NCBI GenBank assembly: GCA_965229005.1
Contig: CBDDIP010000002.1
Coordinates: 3,720,001 to 3,784,000 of the forward strand
DNA length: 64,000 bases
From: CBDDIP01 sp965229005
Lineage (GTDB): Bacteria; Actinomycetota; Acidimicrobiia; Acidimicrobiales; Ilumatobacteraceae
Direction of reading: 5' to 3'
The translations under genes and the position numbers were made by a program. Of this stretch, positions 34,036 to 43,237 are shown one piece after another (the stretch's first letter is position 1; every line of letters begins with the position of its first letter). The notes under the pieces are model-generated. The model searched no databases. It worked only from the letters and a program-made list of their open reading frames with translations, and had not been told where the DNA came from.

Positions 34036-34220
34036 ACCTGCGCAACGTCCAGCAACTGACCCTGCAGCTGCGGTACCACCGGCTGCTGACCGGCGCGACC
34101 GGTGGTTCACCGCCGACGGTGGAGGGCGAGCTGGAGTGCGACGACGGCTCGATCCGCCCGTTCATCGGTTGGCTCGGACTGGTCAACGAGCTCGAACGGC
34201 TCGTCACCGAGTCCGGCTGA
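34032..34220 (+). CDS. Small protein, translationally coupled to the hydrolase gene
   Basis: A 62-residue reading frame starts with an ATG that overlaps the hydrolase stop (ATGA). The protein is MNLRNVQQLTLQLRYHRLLT at its start, basic, with an acidic mid-region and an amphipathic C-terminal helix (FIGWLGLVNELERLV). No family is recognised. Exact overlap with the preceding stop supports that it is a real gene. Confidence 0.5.
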   Translation: MNLRNVQQLTLQLRYHRLLTGATGGSPPTVEGELECDDGSIRPFIGWLGLVNELERLVTESG

Positions 34221-34243
34221 GCCGTCGACGCCGACCTGGCGCC

Positions 34244-37072
34244 TCAATCGCCGGCGTGCTGATCGTCGTCGGGCATGCCGTGCTCGTCCAGCAGCCTGGC
34301 GAGCTGCAGTCGGGAGCTCACCCCGAGCTTGGCGTAGATGCGCGAGAGGTAGACCTCGACCGTGCGCTCGCTGTAGTTCGTGGCACGCGCGATGTCGCGG
34401 TTGCGGATGCCGGTCTGCACGAGCCGTGCGATCTGGGCTTCCGCCGTGGTGAGCTGCCCATGCGTGGTCCGCTTCCGTCGCGGCACCTTGGCCCCGCGCT
34501 CGCGCAGCAGCGCCGCGGTGCGCCGCCGATCCGCCTCTGCACCGAGCGCCGTGAAGGTCTCGTGCGCCGCAAGCAGCGCGTCCGTGCACGTGAGGTCGAG
34601 CGAACCGGCAACGAGCTGCGACAGCGCGGTCTCGTGCGCCAGACCCTCCCGCTGGGCGATCACCACGCTGCTCATCGCCGCTTGAGCATCCTCGTGGACG
34701 AGTGCCCGCGCGCGGAACATGAGCGCGCGCGCCCATGGCCTCGGGTCGTGGTCGGTCTCGACGATGTGCTCCAGCCGTTCGAGGGCTTCGGCCGCTGCCC
34801 TGCGATCGCCCCGGCGCACCTCGAGCTCGACCAGACGGGCGACGGCCTGGGGCATCCACACCTGATCCGTCGGACGCTCGATCGTGGCGCGCAGGAGGCT
34901 GCGCGCCCCGTCGTCGTCGCCGGTTGCCGCCAACGCGCCCGCCGTCGCCCACGTTGCCATCGTGGCCGAGCCGCCGCTGATCGGTTGGTTGACCAGCGCC
35001 AGCGCCTCGTGCAGCTGACCTTTCGCCGTGCAGATGTCGATCTCGACGCACTGCAGGTAGCGCTGCACGCTTGCCGAGCTGTGGATGTCGCGCTTGGAGC
35101 TGGAGAGGGCGCCCAGCGCGTCCTCCCACTCACCGCGCATCCAGCTGAGCCCGAACCGGGCAGCCACGACGCCGGCCGAGTAGGTCCCGGGGCCGATGTC
35201 GCCGAGGACTGCCTCCGCCTCGTCGGTGGCCACCATGCCGAGCGTGACGAACCCCACCGACACGATCGACCACGCCCGGCGCGTGAGGCCGTAGACGGTC
35301 ATCGTCGAGCGGGCTTCGAGCGCCGCAGCGTGCAGCTGCTCCCAACGAGCGACGGCATCGGCCATCGTCCCGGCGATGCCCGCCGCCGCCGACAGGAACG
35401 AGTGCACGAGCACCGCCTCGGCAGGAGAACGTGGCGGGTGCGCGTTGGCGGCGACCATCGCCGCGCTCGCCAGCGACGCGTCGCCGGTTCCCGCCACGAG
35501 CATCGCGTGCTGGGAGAGGAGGAACGGCGACGTCGTGCCGCTGCCCACCTCGCGCTCGGCGAGGTGGCGAGCCTCGTCGACCTTGCCCGCATCGAACAGC
35601 GCCCCGATCACCGCATTGGCGACCCTGGTCCGTTCCTCGCCTGGCGGCAGGCGGTGCAGCGCGGCCAGGCCCGCCTCCACGGCCTCGGACGGGCGACCGG
35701 CCAGGATGAGGCACCGCGCGCGCAGCGCGAGCACCTCGGTGCACAGCGGATCGTCGTCCGGCACCAGCCGCAGCGCCTTCTGGCAGAGCTCGGCGGCAGA
35801 CAGCGGACCCGTTGCCTTGATCGCCTCCGCGGCGTCGCGCAGCACGCCGGCCGCGACCAGGTCACCGACGTCGGCCGACTCCGCGACGTGCCACGCCAGC
35901 CGGGACAGGTCCACCGCATCGCCGCGAAGGCGGCGGTCGGCAAGGTGCTCGGCGACCACCTGATGGATGCGCCGTCGCTCGGCCGGCCCGATGTCGTCGT
36001 AGAGGGCGTCGGCAACGAAGGGATGGAACAGCATCCACACCTGCTCGCCGTCGTCGACGACGATGCCGCGCCGTTCGAGCTCGTCGAACGCCTCGGCGAC
36101 ATCGGCGGGATCGAGCCGGATCAGTGCCGCCAGCATCCCGAGGTCGGCCGCGCGAACGCGGTGCAGCACGGCAACCACCTGCGCCACGCGCCGACAGGCA
36201 GGCGACAGCGGGAACAGCCGTTGCAGCACCGCGGTGTGCCGAGTCAGGTGGAGATCGCCCGGGCCGCCCTGGAAGGCAACGCCGAGCGCTGCGACGTCGA
36301 GCCGGTCGAGCTCGGACAGCGAGTTCGCCATCTCGAGGACGAAGAGCGGGTTGCCACCGCTGTGCCGGCTGACGACCTCGGCCACCGACCTGTTGACCGG
36401 CTTGCCGAAGACGTCTTCGAGGACGGCCTGCACGAGGTCCTCGGTGAGCGGTCCGAGGTGGAGCTCCTCCACCTCGGGCCAGTCGGCCAGGCGTGACAGG
36501 AGCTCCGCCGCGTTGTCGTCCACCTCGCGCCCCGGCGACCGCGTGGTGCAGACGAACGAGATGTTCCGTTCTGCGATCCGGCCCAGCACGACACCGAGCA
36601 GCGCCAGCGACTCATGATCGAGCGCGTGGAGGTCGTCGATCGCCAGTGCCGTCGGCGTGCGATCGCCGGCTTCGATGAGCATCCGGGCGAAGGCATCGCA
36701 GATCTGGGCGAACGACAGCCGCGCGTCCGCCTGCCCGGGATCGGCGATGAACGAACGGACGGCGTCCGCTCCAGCGGTGAACGCCGCGTCCTGCGCAGCT
36801 GCGCGTTCGAGCGCCAACGACAACGCCCCGAACGGCACGCGCGCCTCGTGCGCGTTGGCTCGCACCACAAGGACCTGGTGACCCTTGCTGCGCGCTCTCG
36901 TCGTCACCTCGTTGAGCAGCCGGGTCTTGCCGATGCCCGGTTCGCCGCGGATGACCAGCGCCGTGGCCACCCCGAGGGTCTGCTCCAGCGCGAGCGCGAC
37001 CAGCGCCGCTTCGGCATGGCGGCCGACGAACGACGGGGCGGCCCTCGTCGTTCGCGCGGTTGCTCCGGGCAC
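34244..37072 (-). CDS. Large ATP-binding LuxR-family regulator (LAL)
   Basis: The 942-residue regulator has an N-terminal AAA domain with Walker A GEPGIGKTR at residues 43-51. A long helical (TPR-like) region covers about 300-860, and a C-terminal LuxR helix-turn-helix lies at about 875-935 (TTAEAQIARLVQTGIRNRDIARATNYSERTVEVYLSRIYAK). LAL proteins such as MalT activate catabolic or secondary-metabolism genes upon ligand and ATP binding. It is divergent from the liv operon at 37254, with 181 bp between, so that operon is the obvious target. The GTG at 37072 has AGGGGG 8 nt upstream. Confidence 0.9.
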   Translation of the reverse strand: MPGATARTTRAAPSFVGRHAEAALVALALEQTLGVATALVIRGEPGIGKTRLLNEVTTRARSKGHQVLVVRANAHEARVPFGALSLALERAAAQDAAFTAGADAVRSFIADPGQADARLSFAQICDAFARMLIEAGDRTPTALAIDDLHALDHESLALLGVVLGRIAERNISFVCTTRSPGREVDDNAAELLSRLADWPEVEELHLGPLTEDLVQAVLEDVFGKPVNRSVAEVVSRHSGGNPLFVLEMANSLSELDRLDVAALGVAFQGGPGDLHLTRHTAVLQRLFPLSPACRRVAQVVAVLHRVRAADLGMLAALIRLDPADVAEAFDELERRGIVVDDGEQVWMLFHPFVADALYDDIGPAERRRIHQVVAEHLADRRLRGDAVDLSRLAWHVAESADVGDLVAAGVLRDAAEAIKATGPLSAAELCQKALRLVPDDDPLCTEVLALRARCLILAGRPSEAVEAGLAALHRLPPGEERTRVANAVIGALFDAGKVDEARHLAEREVGSGTTSPFLLSQHAMLVAGTGDASLASAAMVAANAHPPRSPAEAVLVHSFLSAAAGIAGTMADAVARWEQLHAAALEARSTMTVYGLTRRAWSIVSVGFVTLGMVATDEAEAVLGDIGPGTYSAGVVAARFGLSWMRGEWEDALGALSSSKRDIHSSASVQRYLQCVEIDICTAKGQLHEALALVNQPISGGSATMATWATAGALAATGDDDGARSLLRATIERPTDQVWMPQAVARLVELEVRRGDRRAAAEALERLEHIVETDHDPRPWARALMFRARALVHEDAQAAMSSVVIAQREGLAHETALSQLVAGSLDLTCTDALLAAHETFTALGAEADRRRTAALLRERGAKVPRRKRTTHGQLTTAEAQIARLVQTGIRNRDIARATNYSERTVEVYLSRIYAKLGVSSRLQLARLLDEHGMPDDDQHAGD

Positions 37073-37216
37073 TGATCACCCCCTGCGTCGTCGCATCCTG
37101 TCCCCGGCGACACTGTATTGCTCGGCTGCACCGGCGGACCGGGCGACCGCGCGGATCGCTAAGTCGTTGAGGATCCCCGACTATCCGACGCCATCGCCTC
37201 GTGGTCCCCTGATCGA

Positions 37217-37230
37217 TGAGCGGCCGCTCA
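37217..37230. promoter_or_regulatory. 14-bp perfect palindrome upstream of the second liv operon
   Basis: TGAGCGGCCGCTCA is a perfect palindrome lying 24 bp before the binding-protein start codon and inside the LAL/liv divergent region. It may be an operator or activator-binding site; LuxR-type factors often bind such dyads. Confidence 0.5.
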
Positions 37231-37253
37231 CGGCCGACACGAGGGGGCTCGTC

Positions 37254-38582
37254 ATGATCACACGCCGACGTCTGGCATCCACCTGCACCGTGCTGCTGTT
37301 CGCAGTCACGTCGTGCGGTTCCGATGACACCGCATCGACCGACACCGGGCCGGCAGCGACCGTGCGCCCGACGTCATCGGAGCCCGTCGCAACGGACCCG
37401 GCGTCGACGGATCCCGGCTCGACGGCGCCTGCTGTCAGCGATCCACCGACGACCGAAGCGGGGCCGGCGACCGGCGACCCGATCAAGGTCGGGTTCGTCA
37501 GCTTGGAAGGTGGCGCCGTGTCACTGCCCGAGCTGCGCATCGGTGCGCAGACAGCGGCCGCCTACGTCAACGAGCACGGTGGCGCCAACGGGCGTCCGAT
37601 CGAGATCGTGCCGTGCAACGTGGACGGCACGCCGGAGAAGTCCATCGACTGCGCCAACCAGCTCGTCAGCGACGGCGTCAGCCTGGTGATGGAGGGCTAC
37701 GACCCGAGCAGCGATGCGATGCTGCCGGTGCTCGACTCCGCCGGCATCGCGCTGACCGGGCACGCCGCGTTCGGGCCGGCGCAGCAGAAGGCCGACAACG
37801 CCTTCTTCTTCGGCACCGCCAACCCATCGTTCTCCGCCGGCTTCCTCGACTACTACGCCAAGCAGGGCGCCACCTCGCTGATGATGTTCCTGCCGGACAA
37901 CGCCGCCTTCCGCGACTCCGCCGACACGATCCTCAAGCCGATCGCCGCCGAGCTCGACCTCGACGCGACGATCACCTTCTACAACCCGGCGTCGGCGGAC
38001 TGGGCGGCGCTCGCCACCACCGCGCTCGCCGCCAACCCCGACGTCGTCGGCACGATCGCGCCGGACGGCGACTGCATCGGCCTGCTGGGCGGCCTGCGCA
38101 GCGTCAACTACCCGGGCAAGGTCTTCCTCGGCGCCTGCTCGTTGTTCCTCGCCGCCGACCCCACGAGCGCCGTCGGGGTGGCCACCACCTCGGATCTGTG
38201 GAAGCCCACCGACATGGCAACGCCGCCGCCGGCCAAGCAGGCCGAGCTCCAGCTGTACATCGACGCGATGACCGCCGCCGGCCACGAGGACCTGATCAAC
38301 GGCTTCGCCTGGGACTACTTCTCCGACACGGTGAACCTCAGCCGGGTGCTGTCCACCATCACTGGCGACGTCACGCCGGCGTCGATCACGGACGCCTTCA
38401 TGGCCACCAAGGACTTCGACAGCTTCATGGGCCCGACGATCTCCTGCGACCACAGCGCCTGGCCCGGCGAATCCGCCTGCGGCAACCAGGTGCTCCTGTA
38501 CGAGGTGCAGGCAGACGGCACGCAGAAGGCGCTGACGAAGGAGTTCATCGACACCTCCAGCTACATCGCCGTCCTCGGCTGA
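37254..38582 (+). CDS. Branched-chain-type ABC binding lipoprotein
   Basis: The 442-residue protein has a signal and lipobox AVTSC (Cys21), a long Thr/Pro/Ser linker to about residue 78, then a Peripla_BP_6 domain (DPIKVGFVSLEGGAVSLPELR). Characteristic segments are AAAYVNEHGGANGRPIEIV, VMEGYDPSSDAML and ASADWAALATTALAANPDVV. It is the first gene of the complete liv operon. The ligand is not identifiable; SBPs of this class bind amino acids, amides or aromatic acids. Confidence 0.92.
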   Translation: MITRRRLASTCTVLLFAVTSCGSDDTASTDTGPAATVRPTSSEPVATDPASTDPGSTAPAVSDPPTTEAGPATGDPIKVGFVSLEGGAVSLPELRIGAQTAAAYVNEHGGANGRPIEIVPCNVDGTPEKSIDCANQLVSDGVSLVMEGYDPSSDAMLPVLDSAGIALTGHAAFGPAQQKADNAFFFGTANPSFSAGFLDYYAKQGATSLMMFLPDNAAFRDSADTILKPIAAELDLDATITFYNPASADWAALATTALAANPDVVGTIAPDGDCIGLLGGLRSVNYPGKVFLGACSLFLAADPTSAVGVATTSDLWKPTDMATPPPAKQAELQLYIDAMTAAGHEDLINGFAWDYFSDTVNLSRVLSTITGDVTPASITDAFMATKDFDSFMGPTISCDHSAWPGESACGNQVLLYEVQADGTQKALTKEFIDTSSYIAVLG

Positions 38583-38594
38583 CGCGCCGGCTCC

Positions 38595-40589
38595 GTGAGC
38601 ATCGTCCTGCTGTTCCTGATCGTCGGGCTCGGGCTCGGCGCGGTGTACGCCGCGCTGGCCCTGGGCCTGGTGATCGTCTACAAGGGCACGGGCATCGTCA
38701 ACTTCGCGCAGGGGGCGATGGCGATGTGGGGAGCGTTCGTCTACGACGAGCTGCGCCGGACGGGCGACTTCGTCTTCGTCGTCGGGCGCTTCCACCTCGG
38801 GTCGGGCGCCGTGGTGGCGGTGGCGGCCGGCATCGCGTCCAGCGCGGCAGTCGGCGGTCTCGCGCACGTGCTCGTGTTCCACCCGTTGCGCGCGGCACCG
38901 GTGCTTGCCAAGGTGATCGCCTCGCTCGGGTTGCTGGTGACCTTGCAGGCGCTCGTGACGATCCGCTTCGGGTCGACGCCGCGGGCGGTGCGGCCGATCT
39001 TGCCGCGAGGCAACGTCGACTTCGCCGGACTGACCTTCACCGTCGACCGCCTCTACCTCACCGGGCTGGTCGTCGTGCTCGGCGCCGCCACGTGGGCCGT
39101 GCTGCGCTTCACCCGTCGGGGCACCGCGGTGCGCGCCGCGGCGGAGAACGAACGATCGGCCGAGATGCTCGGCTACGCCCCGCAGGTGCTGGCCGGCGCA
39201 ACGTGGGTGATCGGCGCCGCGTTGGGCGGCGCGGTGGCGATCTGCGCCGCATCGGTGACCACCCTGGACGCGACGAGCTACGCGTTGTACGTGGTCCCGG
39301 CACTCGCCGCGGCGTTGCTCGGCCAGCTGTCGTCGGTCGGCCTGGCGATCGGTGCCGGCCTCGCGTTCGGCGCCGCGCAGTCCGAACTGACCTACCTGGC
39401 GACGAAGCCGTGGTGGCCCTCGTGGGCGGCCGCGGGCATCAACGACGTGCTGCCGCTCCTCGTCGTGATCATCGCCCTGTTCGCGCTCGGCAAGAACCTG
39501 CCGTCGCGTGCGACCGCTGCGTCGCCGGCGCTGCCGGCGGTGTTCGTGCCGACGCGGCGGCCGATCGTCTCGATCGTCGGTCTCGGCACGGTGGTGCTCG
39601 GGCTCGTCGCCACCCACGGCACGGTCCGGTTCGGGATCATCACGTCGATGATCATGGCCATCATCAGCCTCTCGTTGGTCCTGCTGACCGGGTTCGCCGG
39701 TCAGGTGTCGCTCGCGCAGGCAGCGTTCGCAGGCACCGGCGGGTTCGTGCTGTCACGACTCGCCACGAGCGCGCACGTGCCGTTCCCGTTCTCGCTCCTC
39801 CTCGGTGCACTCGCAGCCGGCGCCGTCGGTGTGATCATCGCCATCCCGGCGCTGCGCGTGCGCGGCTCGCAGCTGGCGGTCGTGACGATGGCCGCCGCCG
39901 TCGCTGTCGAGCGCTTCGTCTTCGGCAACCCGGGCATCACGCCGCCGCTCGGCAACCCCGTGCCCGACGCCAACCTGTTGGGCATCGACCTCGCCGTCCG
40001 CCGCGGGCGCGACCTCGTCCGCATCTCGTTCGGGCTCTTCGTGCTGGTCGTGCTCGCCGCCTCGATCGTGCTGGTCGTCAACGTCACGCGCGGACGCGCC
40101 GGGCGGGCGATGCTGGCCGTGCGCTCCAACGAGCGCGCTGCGGCCAGCGCCGGCATCAACGTCGTCGCGGTCAAGCTGACGGTCTTCGGGATCAGCTCGT
40201 TTCTCGCCGGGCTCGCCGGCGGGCTGCTCGGCTACAGCCGCGGCCAGGTGTCGGTCGGTTCCTTCACCGCCCTTGTCGGCGTCTCGTTGTTGGCGTACGC
40301 CTACCTCGGCGGCATCACCAGCATCAGCGGCGCGCTCATCGCCGGCACGCTTGCACCACTCGGTGTCGGCTACGTGGTGCTCAACGATCTCCTCGGCGAG
40401 GACCTCGGTCGGTACTACCTGCTGATCTCCGGCATCTCGCTCGTCGTGACGTCGGTGCTCAACCCGATCGGCATCTCCGGTCAGGTCGCGCTGGCGCGGC
40501 GGCAGCTGGCGGCACGCCGACGGATCGCGGCAAAGCGCGAGGGCAGCGCCCGAGGGGAGGCGTCGTGTCCGACGGTGCTCACGCCCTGA
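38595..40589 (+). CDS. Fused LivH-LivM permease
   Basis: The 664-residue protein joins LivH (residues 1-300: GLGAVYAALALGLVIVYKG, VNFAQGAMAMWGA) and LivM (residues about 315-640: LLTGFAGQVSLAQAAFAG, ALRVRGSQLAVVTM). GTG 38595 follows the binding-protein stop by 12 nt. Fusion of the two permeases is known in some actinobacterial and alphaproteobacterial transporters. It assembles with the LivG and LivF ATPases encoded next. The end overlaps the LivG gene by 25 nt. Confidence 0.92.
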   Translation: MSIVLLFLIVGLGLGAVYAALALGLVIVYKGTGIVNFAQGAMAMWGAFVYDELRRTGDFVFVVGRFHLGSGAVVAVAAGIASSAAVGGLAHVLVFHPLRAAPVLAKVIASLGLLVTLQALVTIRFGSTPRAVRPILPRGNVDFAGLTFTVDRLYLTGLVVVLGAATWAVLRFTRRGTAVRAAAENERSAEMLGYAPQVLAGATWVIGAALGGAVAICAASVTTLDATSYALYVVPALAAALLGQLSSVGLAIGAGLAFGAAQSELTYLATKPWWPSWAAAGINDVLPLLVVIIALFALGKNLPSRATAASPALPAVFVPTRRPIVSIVGLGTVVLGLVATHGTVRFGIITSMIMAIISLSLVLLTGFAGQVSLAQAAFAGTGGFVLSRLATSAHVPFPFSLLLGALAAGAVGVIIAIPALRVRGSQLAVVTMAAAVAVERFVFGNPGITPPLGNPVPDANLLGIDLAVRRGRDLVRISFGLFVLVVLAASIVLVVNVTRGRAGRAMLAVRSNERAAASAGINVVAVKLTVFGISSFLAGLAGGLLGYSRGQVSVGSFTALVGVSLLAYAYLGGITSISGALIAGTLAPLGVGYVVLNDLLGEDLGRYYLLISGISLVVTSVLNPIGISGQVALARRQLAARRRIAAKREGSARGEASCPTVLTP

Positions 40590-41344
40590 CCGTGCGCGAC
40601 CTCAGCGTCGCCTTCGGCGGGCTGCGCGCCAACGACTGCGTGTCGCTCGATGTTCGCGCCGGGCAGGTGGTTGGTCTCATCGGTCCCAACGGAGCCGGCA
40701 AGTCGACGTTCGTCGACGCGGTCTCCGGTTTCGTGCGCTACGACGGGTGCGTGCTGCTGAACGGCCGGCGGATCGACGGCACCCCCGCCCATCGCCGCAA
40801 GCGCGCCGGGCTGGGGCGCACGTGGCAGTCGATCGAGCTCTTCACCGACCTGTCGGTGCGCGGCAACGTCGAGGCCGCTGACGAGACGCTGACGACGCGG
40901 TCGTTCCTGCTCGACCTCGTCCGCCCCGGTCGGCCTGCAGCGGGCGACCGCGTGCAGCGAGCCCTCGACGCGGTCGGTCTTGCCGAGGTCGCCGACTCGC
41001 TCCCGGCCGCGTTGTCGGCGGGCCAGCGCAAGCGCCTCGGTGTCGCCCGCGCGTTGGCTGGGTCGCCGTCGGTGATCCTCCTCGACGAGCCCGCGTCGGG
41101 GCTCGATCCGACGGAGCGTCGTCAGCTCGGTTCGCTGCTGCGCGAGCTCGCAGCCGGCGGGCTCGCGGTGCTGTTGATCGAGCACGACGTCGACCTCGTG
41201 CTGAACACGTGCGACTGGGTGGTGGTGCTGGACTTCGGCGTGGTCATCGCCGCCGGCACACCGGAGGCCGTGCGCAACGATCGCCGCGTCACCGAGGCCT
41301 ACCTCGGCGATCGGGCGACGCCCGAGGCGGTCGGCGATCCGTGA
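40565..41344 (+). CDS. livG: Branched-chain ABC transporter ATPase LivG
   Basis: The 259-residue ATPase has Walker A GPNGAGKST at residues 40-48, a variant signature LSAGQRKRLGVARALAG, Walker B VILLDEPASGLDP and the switch region LLIEHDVDLV. GTG 40565 with GGGAGG upstream was taken as start. It overlaps LivF by the GTGA pattern at 41341. Confidence 0.92.
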   Translation: MSDGAHALTVRDLSVAFGGLRANDCVSLDVRAGQVVGLIGPNGAGKSTFVDAVSGFVRYDGCVLLNGRRIDGTPAHRRKRAGLGRTWQSIELFTDLSVRGNVEAADETLTTRSFLLDLVRPGRPAAGDRVQRALDAVGLAEVADSLPAALSAGQRKRLGVARALAGSPSVILLDEPASGLDPTERRQLGSLLRELAAGGLAVLLIEHDVDLVLNTCDWVVVLDFGVVIAAGTPEAVRNDRRVTEAYLGDRATPEAVGDP

Positions 41345-42051
41345 CCACCGGCCTGGAGATCGAGGGTGTGTCCGTGGGCTACGGGCGGCTCGCTGTCGTC
41401 CACGACGCCGATCTGGCCGTTGCGCCCGGCGAAGTCGTCAGCCTGCTCGGTCCGAACGGAGCCGGCAAGACCACGATGCTGCTCGCAGCGATGGGGCAGC
41501 TGGAGCTGCAGGCCGGGCACGTCCGCGTCGACGGGCGGGAGGTGTTGAGCCGGCGCCCGAGCCGCAACGTCCGCTCCGGGATCGGACTCGTGCCGGACGA
41601 CCGAGGGCTGTTCTTGCAACTGACCGTGGGTGAGAACTTGCGACTCGTGCACCCGTGGCGAGCCGACCTGGCGGAGGTGTTCGCGCTGTTCCCGGCGCTC
41701 GAGCCGTTGATGAAGCGTCGAGCCGGGTTGCTCTCCGGTGGGGAGCAGCAGATGGTGGCACTGGCCAAGGCGGTGCTGGCCCGCCCCCGGGTGCTGATGA
41801 TCGACGAGATGAGCCACGGCCTGGCGCCGCTGATCTCGCAACGCTTGCTGGTGCTCGTCCGGCAGTTGGCCAAGCAGCACGGCACCGCGGTGCTGCTCGT
41901 GGAGCAGATGGCCGACATGGCACTGGCCGTGTCCGACCGGGCGTACATCCTGCGCCAGGGACGCATCGTGTCGACCGGCCAGGCGGCAGCGGTGCGCGCC
42001 GACCGGTCCGCGCTCGAAGCGCACTACCTCGGCGGCGGCCATGGTCAGTAG
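41341..42051 (+). CDS. livF: Branched-chain ABC transporter ATPase LivF
   Basis: The 236-residue ATPase has Walker A GPNGAGKTT at residues 37-45, the LivF-type VPDDRGLFLQLTV, signature LSGGEQQMVALAKAVLARP and the SHGLAP segment that marks LivF-type proteins. The GTG start overlaps the livG stop. The last gene of the operon, it meets the DoxX remnant on the other strand, overlapping it by 7 nt. Confidence 0.92.
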   Translation: MTTGLEIEGVSVGYGRLAVVHDADLAVAPGEVVSLLGPNGAGKTTMLLAAMGQLELQAGHVRVDGREVLSRRPSRNVRSGIGLVPDDRGLFLQLTVGENLRLVHPWRADLAEVFALFPALEPLMKRRAGLLSGGEQQMVALAKAVLARPRVLMIDEMSHGLAPLISQRLLVLVRQLAKQHGTAVLLVEQMADMALAVSDRAYILRQGRIVSTGQAAAVRADRSALEAHYLGGGHGQ

Positions 42052-42343
42052 CGGATGGTGAGCTGGATGATGGCGCAGTGCGCAACCACGATCGGCGCGA
42101 CCATCACGCCGATCATCCCTGCGGCAGCGAGCGGCGTGAACAGGCCATCAGCACGCCAGCGCCGACCTCGGTGGTGGCAGCGATGCGTGCCTGCCACAGC
42201 GGCCACTTGAGCCCGATCGAACGGAACCAGCCAGTGGTGCCCGTCAACCCGCCAGGCCCGAAGAACTTGTTGTAGCCGTGGTACGAGAGGAACAGATCGA
42301 TCGCCACACGCAACATGAGCACGGCCAGATCAACGCGATGCAT
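42045..42343 (-). pseudogene. DoxX-family membrane protein, frameshifted
   Basis: The intact reading frame from ATG 42343 gives a DoxX N-terminus (LRVAIDLFLSYHGYNKFFGP, TGTTGWFRSIGL) up to GAGVLMA, then reads out of frame to a stop at 42113. In the next frame GLFTPLAAAGMIGVM follows directly, the expected continuation, ending at 42047-42045. A small indel around 42141-42152 explains this. Either the gene is broken or the base calls contain an error. DoxX proteins are quinol-related or redox membrane proteins. Confidence 0.72.
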
Positions 42344-43220
42344 CGCAGACCTCGTGCAGCAATTCGACAGGTGGACGTTCGGCGAGGTTCAACGGGACGG
42401 TCGATCCGTCAGCGCGGGTGAGCGCCGGGGCGAGCGCATCGAGGCGCGGGTCGAGCCGCGACATCGCCGTGGCCATCACCTCGGCCGCCTGCACCGCCAG
42501 CGAGTGCAGGCTGCGATGGCGGTGGTGTCGCACGCCGAGGTCGACCTGCCCGATCGCCGATGCGCCATGGGCTCGGGTGAGGTCGATGAGCATCGCGATC
42601 TCGACGCCCCAGCCCTCGACGAACGGGATCGCCGCCAAGGCACGACGCCGGCCGGCGAGCTCGCCCGACAGCGGTTGCGCCAACCCCGCCAGCTCGGGCA
42701 TGTACAGCGACAGCAGCGGCCGGGCCACCAGCTCGGTCGTGCGACCGCCACCACCGAACTGCTCCGGTCGGTCGTACGACGCCTTGACCAGCTGCAGCAA
42801 CGGGTCGTCGAGCAGCGGCCCGATCAGACGAACCACCCACTCCGGCCGGAATGACGTGACGTCGCCGTCGCACCACACGACGATGTCGCCGGAGCAAGCC
42901 ACCAACGATGCCCACAACACGTTTCCCTTGCCATGGCCGGTGCCATGGGCCGCGTGCACGTCATCGATGTGGACCACCCGAGCACCGGCCGCCCATGCCA
43001 CCGCCGCGGTGTCGTCGGTCGAACGGTCGTCGAGCACCAGCAGCTCATCCAGCAACGGCACGCGGTCGACGAGCGCGTGGCGTGCCGCGGTGACGAGCTC
43101 GCCGATCGTTCCCGCCTCGTCGCGACACGGGAAGCACAGCGAGACCGTCCGGTCCGCTTTCGCGTCCAGCAACGACTCGGCGGTCCACGAGCCGGAGAGC
43201 GTGCGCACCTGCGCGCTCAT
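42330..43220 (-). CDS. gpgS: Glucosyl-3-phosphoglycerate synthase
   Basis: GpgS, 296 residues, transfers glucose from a nucleotide sugar to 3-phosphoglycerate, the first step of glucosylglycerate and methylglucose lipopolysaccharide synthesis. It is a GT-A glycosyltransferase with SLCFPCRDEAGTIGELV near residue 30, LDELLVLDDRSTDDTA near 60, the DxD-like WCDGDVTSF near 135, and the FVEGWGVEIAMLIDL segment. It overlaps the DoxX remnant at its end. The FolP2-like gene starts divergently 17 bp away; in Mycobacterium folP2 and gpgS are also neighbours. Confidence 0.9.
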   Translation of the reverse strand: MSAQVRTLSGSWTAESLLDAKADRTVSLCFPCRDEAGTIGELVTAARHALVDRVPLLDELLVLDDRSTDDTAAVAWAAGARVVHIDDVHAAHGTGHGKGNVLWASLVACSGDIVVWCDGDVTSFRPEWVVRLIGPLLDDPLLQLVKASYDRPEQFGGGGRTTELVARPLLSLYMPELAGLAQPLSGELAGRRRALAAIPFVEGWGVEIAMLIDLTRAHGASAIGQVDLGVRHHRHRSLHSLAVQAAEVMATAMSRLDPRLDALAPALTRADGSTVPLNLAERPPVELLHEVCDASR

Positions 43221-43237
43221 CTGGTTCGTCTCCGACC

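Noticed and set aside
34007..36496. 829-codon plus-strand frame opposite the LAL regulator
   Set aside because: The minus frame has Walker A and a LuxR helix-turn-helix; the plus frame has no domain.
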